From assembly GCA_964573545.1 (NCBI GenBank), contig CAZNJQ010000024.1, positions 1 through 10,519 on the forward strand: a stretch of 10,519 nt of DNA. Direction: 5' to 3'. This stretch comes from CAZNJQ01 sp964573545. Lineage in GTDB: Bacteria > Patescibacteriota > Minisyncoccia > Phycocordibacterales > UBA2135. Of this stretch, positions 7,081 to 10,519 are shown piece after piece. The position numbers were made by a program, and so were the translations under genes. How positions within the stretch are numbered: the stretch's first letter is position 1; each line of letters starts with the position of its first letter. A model generated the notes under the pieces. The model had not been told where the DNA came from. It saw only the letters and a program-made list of their open reading frames with translations, and made no database searches.

Positions 7081-7101
7081 TGTGGATAAAAATGTGGAAA
7101 A
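7081..7101. promoter_or_regulatory. Two adjacent DnaA-box-like nonamers
   Basis: TGTGGATAA (7081-7089) is the exact reverse complement of the consensus DnaA box TTATCCACA. TGTGGAAAA (7093-7101) matches 8 of 9 positions in the same orientation, 12 bp along. An A/T-rich stretch follows. They sit upstream of pcm, between its promoter and the preceding terminator. Replication or DnaA-regulation function is not shown; chance is possible. Confidence 0.35.
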
Positions 7102-7156
7102 ATTGTTAAAAGGATAGTCCTTCTTTTTGCATCCGTCGATACGGTCTGCCGCCACA

Positions 7157-7186
7157 GAAAAAAGACAGCCACGGTAGACTGTCTTT
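7157..7186 (-). terminator. Intrinsic terminator of the 103-residue protein gene
   Basis: On the minus strand AAAGACAG (7186-7179) pairs with CTGTCTTT (7168-7161), an 8-bp stem around a 10-nt loop. The T run continues to 7158. The 5' arm overlaps the TAA stop of the gene, a compact arrangement that separates it from pcm. Confidence 0.8.
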
Positions 7187-7496
7187 AAGGGTCGGGGAGG
7201 AGATGGTCGCCGCGCTCGTAGGCCATATGACGGGCCTCGCGCACCCGCTCCTCTTCTATTGCCATCCGGAGCTTTCTTGACTTAGCTTCTTCGGCTGCCT
7301 TTCTGTCTTCTTTATTTTTCTTCCTTCGCCTGCGGCTTCGCCTGGAGAGTTCGCTTAATATATCGTGAAAAAGTTGTTCTCGTTCTTCCGCGCCGAGCCT
7401 TAGTTCTTTTAAAACAGACCGTGCGGCGTGCGGCGCATTATATCCTCCCCGGATTTTGGCGGCCGCTTCATCGGCGAGCGTCCGAATATCCGGCAT
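7185..7496 (-). CDS. Small highly charged protein of unknown function
   Basis: 103 residues, family not recognised. The N-terminal half (1-50) looks like a compact helical domain (IRTLADEAAAKIRGGYNAP, then LKELRLGAEEREQLFHDILSEL). Residues 52-63 are a strongly basic patch (RRSRRRRKKNK), followed by a charged helix rich in Glu, Arg and Ala to about residue 95. The basic patch could bind nucleic acid; this is inference from charge only. Expression is well supported: a TTGACA/TATAAG promoter, GGGAGA about 6 nt before the ATG at 7494-7496, and an intrinsic terminator overlapping the stop. It is therefore probably transcribed alone, although pcm lies downstream on the same strand. Confidence 0.8.
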   Translation of the reverse strand: MPDIRTLADEAAAKIRGGYNAPHAARSVLKELRLGAEEREQLFHDILSELSRRSRRRRKKNKEDRKAAEEAKSRKLRMAIEEERVREARHMAYERGDHLLPDP

Positions 7497-7522
7497 GACG
7501 ATTCTCCCGTACTGCTTCCTAA

Positions 7523-7551
7523 CTTATATCGTCCATAGCCCGTAGTGTCAA
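7523..7551 (-). promoter_or_regulatory. Sigma70-type promoter of the 103-residue protein gene
   Basis: Minus-strand TTGACA (7551-7546, perfect -35), a 17-bp spacer, then TATAAG (7528-7523, 5 of 6 for the -10). Predicted transcription starts near 7516, leaving a leader of about 20 nt that contains GGGAGA before the ATG. The -35 box abuts the T tract of the yqeY terminator. Confidence 0.85.
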
Positions 7552-7578
7552 ACAAAAACAGCTCCTTATGCGAGCCGT
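7551..7578 (-). terminator. Intrinsic terminator of the yqeY gene
   Basis: On the minus strand ACGGCTC (7578-7572) pairs with GAGCTGT (7564-7558), a 7-bp stem with one G-U pair and a 7-nt loop. TTTTGTT follows. It lies about 40 bp past the yqeY stop and runs directly into the -35 box of the next gene's promoter. Confidence 0.6.
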
Positions 7579-7594
7579 AAGACACTCGACCTTT

Positions 7595-7614
7595 TTCTAC
7601 GGAATGTCGTAGAA
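7595..7614 (-). other. Hairpin immediately after the yqeY stop
   Basis: TTCTACG and CGTAGAA make a perfect 7-bp stem with a 6-nt loop, 4 bp downstream of the yqeY stop codon. On the minus strand it is followed by AAAAGG rather than T, so it is not an intrinsic terminator. It may protect the 3' end of the message or be incidental. Confidence 0.4.
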
Positions 7615-7618
7615 TGCC

Positions 7619-8068
7619 TTAAAATAAGGATTCCACGACTTCTTTCACGTCTTGTCCGTCCGCTTTCCCTTTCAATTCCTTCATAATTGCTCCTATTAGC
7701 ATGCCGACCTTTGATGTATCGGCGATATTGAGTTCTTTCTTTTTTATTTCTGCGATTTTCCGTATCTCATCTTTACCCATCATCTTCGGCATGTATGCTT
7801 CAAGATACGAGAGTTCCTCGGCTTCTTCGCGAGCAAGCTCTTCGCGGCCTCCTTTTTTAAAATGTTCGATAGATTCCTTCCGTTGCTTAATGAGGCGTCC
7901 AATGACAGTGATGACGCCTTCATCCTCGAGCGTCTCGTCGGGTTTCCGCCGTTTTGCCACGAGCTCGTTCGTGACTGCCGCAAGAATATTCCGCAACGCG
8001 TTGAGTCGCACTGCATCCCGTTCCCGCATCGCTTTTTTTACTTCGTCTTTGATCGATTGGTGGAGCAT
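7619..8068 (-). CDS. yqeY: GatB/YqeY-domain protein
   Basis: 149 residues, the usual length for the stand-alone YqeY family. The domain resembles the tail of GatB, the tRNA-dependent amidotransferase subunit, and is thought to have a tRNA-related role, but the biochemical function of free YqeY is not settled. Conserved blocks seen: LNALRNILAAV (22-32), VIGRLIKQRKESIEHFKKGG (55-74), a run of Glu through ELSYLEAYMPKMM (85-97), and the C-terminal VGMLIGAIMKELKGKADG (121-138). ATG 8066-8068 was chosen because the family begins there and a good promoter ends upstream; an open extension to 8128 would overlap the promoter. No clear ribosome-binding site precedes the ATG. It is divergent from the DUF389 gene. 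Confidence 0.93.
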   Translation of the reverse strand: MLHQSIKDEVKKAMRERDAVRLNALRNILAAVTNELVAKRRKPDETLEDEGVITVIGRLIKQRKESIEHFKKGGREELAREEAEELSYLEAYMPKMMGKDEIRKIAEIKKKELNIADTSKVGMLIGAIMKELKGKADGQDVKEVVESLF

Positions 8069-8087
8069 ACTGACACAGTAATGGTCA

Positions 8088-8117
8088 ATTATACCACATA
8101 GGAAGGTATCGTGGCAA
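8088..8117 (-). promoter_or_regulatory. Sigma70-type promoter of yqeY
   Basis: Minus-strand TTGCCA (8117-8112, 5 of 6), an 18-bp spacer and a perfect TATAAT (8093-8088). Transcription is predicted near 8081, giving a leader of about 13 nt without a clear Shine-Dalgarno sequence. Confidence 0.8.
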
Positions 8118-8160
8118 AACCTCCTCACGACACGCCCCTCCGAATAGTGTCAAGAGCGCA

Positions 8161-8169
8161 TGCTATACT
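8161..8169 (+). promoter_or_regulatory. Extended -10 promoter of the DUF389 gene
   Basis: TGCTATACT fits the extended -10 form TGn-TATAAT with one mismatch. The last base is 7 nt before ATG 8177, so transcription should begin at or next to the start codon. No -35 hexamer is recognisable at 16-18 bp, which is typical of extended -10 promoters. Confidence 0.5.
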
Positions 8170-8176
8170 CGGAGCA

Positions 8177-8902
8177 ATGATAAAACCAGTATTTTTCACA
8201 AACTTTTTTGAGCAGAAAAAAGCGATTGAATCCTTGATCAGGGAGTCTCGCGCAAATACGTCGTTTTACCTGTTCCTTTCGATTGCTGCCTTTATCTCCA
8301 CGCTTGGTTTTATGGTCAACAACGCCGTTGTTATCAGCGGCGGCATGCTCGTTGCCCCGCTCCTTATCCCGATCCTTTCTTTGGGGATGGGAATCGCGAT
8401 GTCGAGTATGGGCGCAATCGGCCGCGCAATGAAAACGCTTGCAAAGTCAGTCGTGACGGTCTTCCTTATTTCGTTCCTTACCGCGTTCTTTTTGAGCGGG
8501 ACGGGAACCGCGATCACCGAACAGATGAAGTTTGCGAGTGACCTTAATATCATTACATTTCTTGTTGCATTTGCATCGGGTATCGTCGCGGCATACTCCG
8601 TCGTCAAGGAAAGTACGTACTCCGTACTTCCGTCCATTGCGGTTACGGTCTCTCTCCTACCGCCACTCTCCGTCGTTGGTATCGCGGCCTCCCTCTTCTC
8701 AAAAGATCTGTTCGCAAGTTCCTTTACGCTGTTTCTTGTAAACTTCCTGGGAATCGTCGTTGCGAGCACTATTGTGTTCGCCTTGTTCGGGTTCTCCGGT
8801 CTCCAGAGCATCCAGGAGCGAAGGCTTGCCGAAGAGCGCGAAGAAGAAAGACGGCAGAGGGAAATGAAAGAAATCGTGCGCCATGGAGGCGTGAGGCGAT
8901 AG
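8177..8902 (+). CDS. DUF389-family integral membrane protein
   Basis: 241 residues with about six hydrophobic segments (near 29-48, 51-72, 90-108, 123-143, 150-172 and 182-206). It ends in a charged helical tail (211-241) rich in Glu and Arg, probably cytoplasmic. The stretch from FYLFLSIAAFISTLGFM into the block VVISGGMLVAPLLIPILSLG (51-70) is the signature of the DUF389 family, whose function is unknown. ATG 8177 is chosen over a GTG at 8111: the extension has no family similarity, and an extended -10 box lies just before 8177. GGAG is only 2 nt from the ATG, too close for a normal ribosome-binding site. The P-type ATPase follows 65 bp later on the same strand and may be co-transcribed; a transport-related role is inference. 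Confidence 0.9.
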   Translation: MIKPVFFTNFFEQKKAIESLIRESRANTSFYLFLSIAAFISTLGFMVNNAVVISGGMLVAPLLIPILSLGMGIAMSSMGAIGRAMKTLAKSVVTVFLISFLTAFFLSGTGTAITEQMKFASDLNIITFLVAFASGIVAAYSVVKESTYSVLPSIAVTVSLLPPLSVVGIAASLFSKDLFASSFTLFLVNFLGIVVASTIVFALFGFSGLQSIQERRLAEEREEERRQREMKEIVRHGGVRR

Positions 8903-8938
8903 CCCGCATCCTCTCCTTCTTGTATCATTGAGAATATA

Positions 8939-8965
8939 CCCGCTTTCGCCGTGTGCCGAGGCGGG
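8939..8965 (+). promoter_or_regulatory. Hairpin covering the ATPase ribosome-binding site
   Basis: CCCGC (8939-8943) pairs with GCGGG (8961-8965), and TTCG (8945-8948) with CGAG (8957-8960, one G-U pair) across a single bulge, leaving an 8-nt loop. The GAGG that would serve ATG 8968 is inside the stem. No T tract follows, so it is not an intrinsic terminator; translational control is an inference. Confidence 0.35.
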
Positions 8966-8967
8966 AA

Positions 8968-10519
8968 ATGTACTCTATGAACTCCGGAAAAGACTGGTAC
9001 CTACTGCCACCCGCTGAAATAGAGCGGCTTCTCGGGAGCGACACCGCTTCCGGCCTCTCGGATAAGGAGGCAGTGGAACGGTTGAAAAAATACGGAAAAA
9101 ACGATTTTGGCGAAGCGCGCAAAGACCATCTTCCGCGCATCTTTTTGCGCCAACTCGAAAATCCGCTCGTGTTGATACTTTTTGCAGCCGGTGTTGCGAC
9201 TTTTTTCCTCGGTGCGCGCATTGATACGATAGTTATCTTTGCGGCGCTTGCGATCAATATCGGCATCGGAATGTTCCAGGAAGGGCGCTCGTCCGTGGCG
9301 TTCGAAAAATTAAAACTATTGCAGGAGAAGCGCGCGGTCGTGCTTCGTGGCGGCATGAAGCGCGAGGTATCGGCGGAGAAGCTTGTACCTGGCGATATTG
9401 TCCATCTTGAATCAGGGCAGGCTGTTCCCGCAGACATTCGTCTCATTGAAGCAAACAATCTCCTTATCGACGAATCGCTTCTCACTGGTGAATGGGTTCC
9501 GGTCAGTAAAGAACCGGAAGCTTTTCGTGTGTCCCCGGGCATGGCAAAGCCGATCGCGGAACAGGGGAATATGGCGTGGATGGGGACGCTTGTTGCTGGC
9601 GGCATCGGAAAGGGGGTTGTCGTCGAGACAGGACCGAGGACTCAGGCGGGACTTATTGCGGAGAGTCTTCGCGAATCCCATGCCGGAGAGACACCGCTTC
9701 AGAAAGCCATCAAGCGGCTCGCGCATACTATTTCCATCGTTATCATCGTCATCATAGTGGCGCTTGCTGCGCTCGGCGTGTATCGCGGCGAGGGTATATG
9801 GGAAATGTTTTTTGTCGCCGTTGCCGTTGCGGTTGCCGCTATCCCCGAAGGGCTTCCGGCCGCAGTGACGGTCGTTCTAGCGCTCGGCATGGAGGCCATC
9901 CTGAAACGTAAAGGGCTCGTGAGAAATCTCCTCGCCGCCGAGACCTTAGGCAGCACGACGGTGATACTTACCGACAAAACAGGGACGCTCACTGAGGCAC
10001 GCATGAGCGTCGCCACGGTGGTTACCGCCAATGAAGCGGCTACGCGAACGTATCGCATAGATGATGCACCACTTCTCCCTCCGGGAAGCGCTCGGGCCGT
10101 TTTGGAATACGCGATTCTCGCAGCGGATGCATTTATCGAACCCGGGACGCCCGGGAAAGACATCGTCCATATTAAAGGGAGGCCCGTCGAGCGGGCAGTC
10201 GTCCACGCAGGGCTTCTCTCCGGCGTTTCTCAGGACGCGCTCAAAAAGATGTACGTACAGAAAGATTTTCTACCGTTTGATTCGGCGCGCCGTTTCTCTG
10301 CCGTGCTTTTTCGGAAGAATGGAGCACCCCTTTCCAGGATGGTCGTTGTCGGCGCGCCGGAAGTATTTTTCGACGCTGTTACCTCTTTGGGTGATACCGT
10401 ATCCCGAATCCCCAGCAAAGATGACATAGCGGCACTCCAGGAATTTCAAGACAAAGCAAGCGCACAAGGGCTTCGTCTCGTCGCAGTCGCGTATAAAGAT
10501 ACGCACTGCAAGACGCTTC
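8968..10519 (+). CDS. P2-type cation-transporting ATPase, N-terminal part (runs off the window)
   Basis: 517 residues are visible and the C-terminus lies beyond the window. P-type ATPases pump cations across the membrane through an aspartyl-phosphate intermediate. Seen in order: a cation-ATPase N-terminal domain (GLSDKEAVERLKKYGKND), two membrane segments (about 66-103), the actuator domain with PGDIV (141-145) and LTGEWVPV (172-179), two more segments (about 255-305) with PEGLP (293-297), and the phosphorylation motif DKTGTLT starting at Asp336. PEGLP and the surrounding sequence place it in the Ca2+-type (P2) branch; the exact ion cannot be told. Two oddities: Trp replaces Ser in the TGES loop, and the ATP-pocket KGAPE motif reads VGAPE (461-465). 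ATG 8968 has GAGG 6 nt upstream; ATG 8977 is an in-frame alternative. Confidence 0.95.
   Translation, partial: MYSMNSGKDWYLLPPAEIERLLGSDTASGLSDKEAVERLKKYGKNDFGEARKDHLPRIFLRQLENPLVLILFAAGVATFFLGARIDTIVIFAALAINIGIGMFQEGRSSVAFEKLKLLQEKRAVVLRGGMKREVSAEKLVPGDIVHLESGQAVPADIRLIEANNLLIDESLLTGEWVPVSKEPEAFRVSPGMAKPIAEQGNMAWMGTLVAGGIGKGVVVETGPRTQAGLIAESLRESHAGETPLQKAIKRLAHTISIVIIVIIVALAALGVYRGEGIWEMFFVAVAVAVAAIPEGLPAAVTVVLALGMEAILKRKGLVRNLLAAETLGSTTVILTDKTGTLTEARMSVATVVTANEAATRTYRIDDAPLLPPGSARAVLEYAILAADAFIEPGTPGKDIVHIKGRPVERAVVHAGLLSGVSQDALKKMYVQKDFLPFDSARRFSAVLFRKNGAPLSRMVVVGAPEVFFDAVTSLGDTVSRIPSKDDIAALQEFQDKASAQGLRLVAVAYKDTHCKTL

Noticed and set aside
7110..7128. A small AAGGA/TCCTT hairpin followed by CTTTTT on the plus strand.
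   Set aside because: The stem is only 5 bp and no plus-strand gene precedes it.
7035..7172. Upstream extension of the pcm frame to 7172.
   Set aside because: It covers the promoter -10 box and the neighbouring terminator, and has no family similarity.
8148..8153. A perfect minus-strand TTGACA upstream of yqeY.
   Set aside because: No -10-like hexamer occurs at 16-18 bp, and the TTGCCA/TATAAT pair closer to yqeY is the better promoter.
8111..8176. GTG start giving the DUF389 protein 22 extra residues.
   Set aside because: The extension overlaps the yqeY -35 box and the extended -10 box and looks unlike the family.
8611..8629. AAGTACG/CGTACTT inverted repeat.
   Set aside because: It lies inside the DUF389 coding sequence and is explained by codon content; no sign of function.
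1..10519. CRISPR arrays, tRNA or rRNA genes, transposases and phage genes.
   Set aside because: I looked for regular spaced repeats, tRNA-like cloverleaf sequences and transposase motifs on both strands and found none.

Overview
The window looks like a piece of a metagenome-assembled bacterial scaffold, most likely from a small-genome lineage of the Candidate Phyla Radiation (Parcubacteria-like). This is inferred from compact single genes, a short TruB without an obvious C-terminal domain, a very large unrecognised protein, and a run of exactly 100 N that marks a scaffold join. No taxonomic marker is present, so the assignment is tentative. TAA, TAG and TGA all act as stops, so the genetic code looks standard. 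Base composition appears roughly balanced, except that truB is richer in ATA and AGA/AGG codons than its neighbours.

Layout: (1) Bases 1-162 hold the C-terminal end of an unidentified plus-strand membrane-like protein. It is followed by a compact bidirectional terminator built on a 32-bp perfect palindrome. (2) Bases 270-3488, minus strand, encode a 1072-residue protein. Helix-turn-helix-like segments lie near its N-terminus, and its C-terminal part carries calcineurin-like metallophosphoesterase motifs in the right order. A degenerate earlier copy of that fold may lie in the middle. This is the most novel object in the window. (3) Divergently, truB (tRNA pseudouridine-55 synthase) carries an in-frame 24-bp tandem duplication just before its catalytic loop. 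(4) A 100-N gap at 4372-4471 is flanked by short repeated and inverted sequences. (5) An aldehyde dehydrogenase of the delta-1-pyrroline-5-carboxylate dehydrogenase type follows, ending in a clean intrinsic terminator. (6) Three minus-strand genes come next in genomic order: a protein-L-isoaspartate methyltransferase, a 103-residue charged protein and a GatB/YqeY-domain protein. Promoters and terminators between them suggest that each is its own transcription unit. (7) Divergent from yqeY is a DUF389-family membrane protein. It is followed 65 bp later by a P2-type cation-transporting ATPase that runs off the end of the window.

The genes do not form an obvious single pathway. They cover tRNA modification (TruB), a GatB-related helper (YqeY), protein repair (Pcm), carbon/nitrogen metabolism (the dehydrogenase) and membrane transport (DUF389 and the ATPase). 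Regulatory signals are unusually legible. There are two sigma70-type promoters with good -35 and -10 boxes, three intrinsic terminators of standard form plus the double terminator at the left, and three genes whose -10 box sits 6-7 nt from an ATG, consistent with leaderless transcripts.
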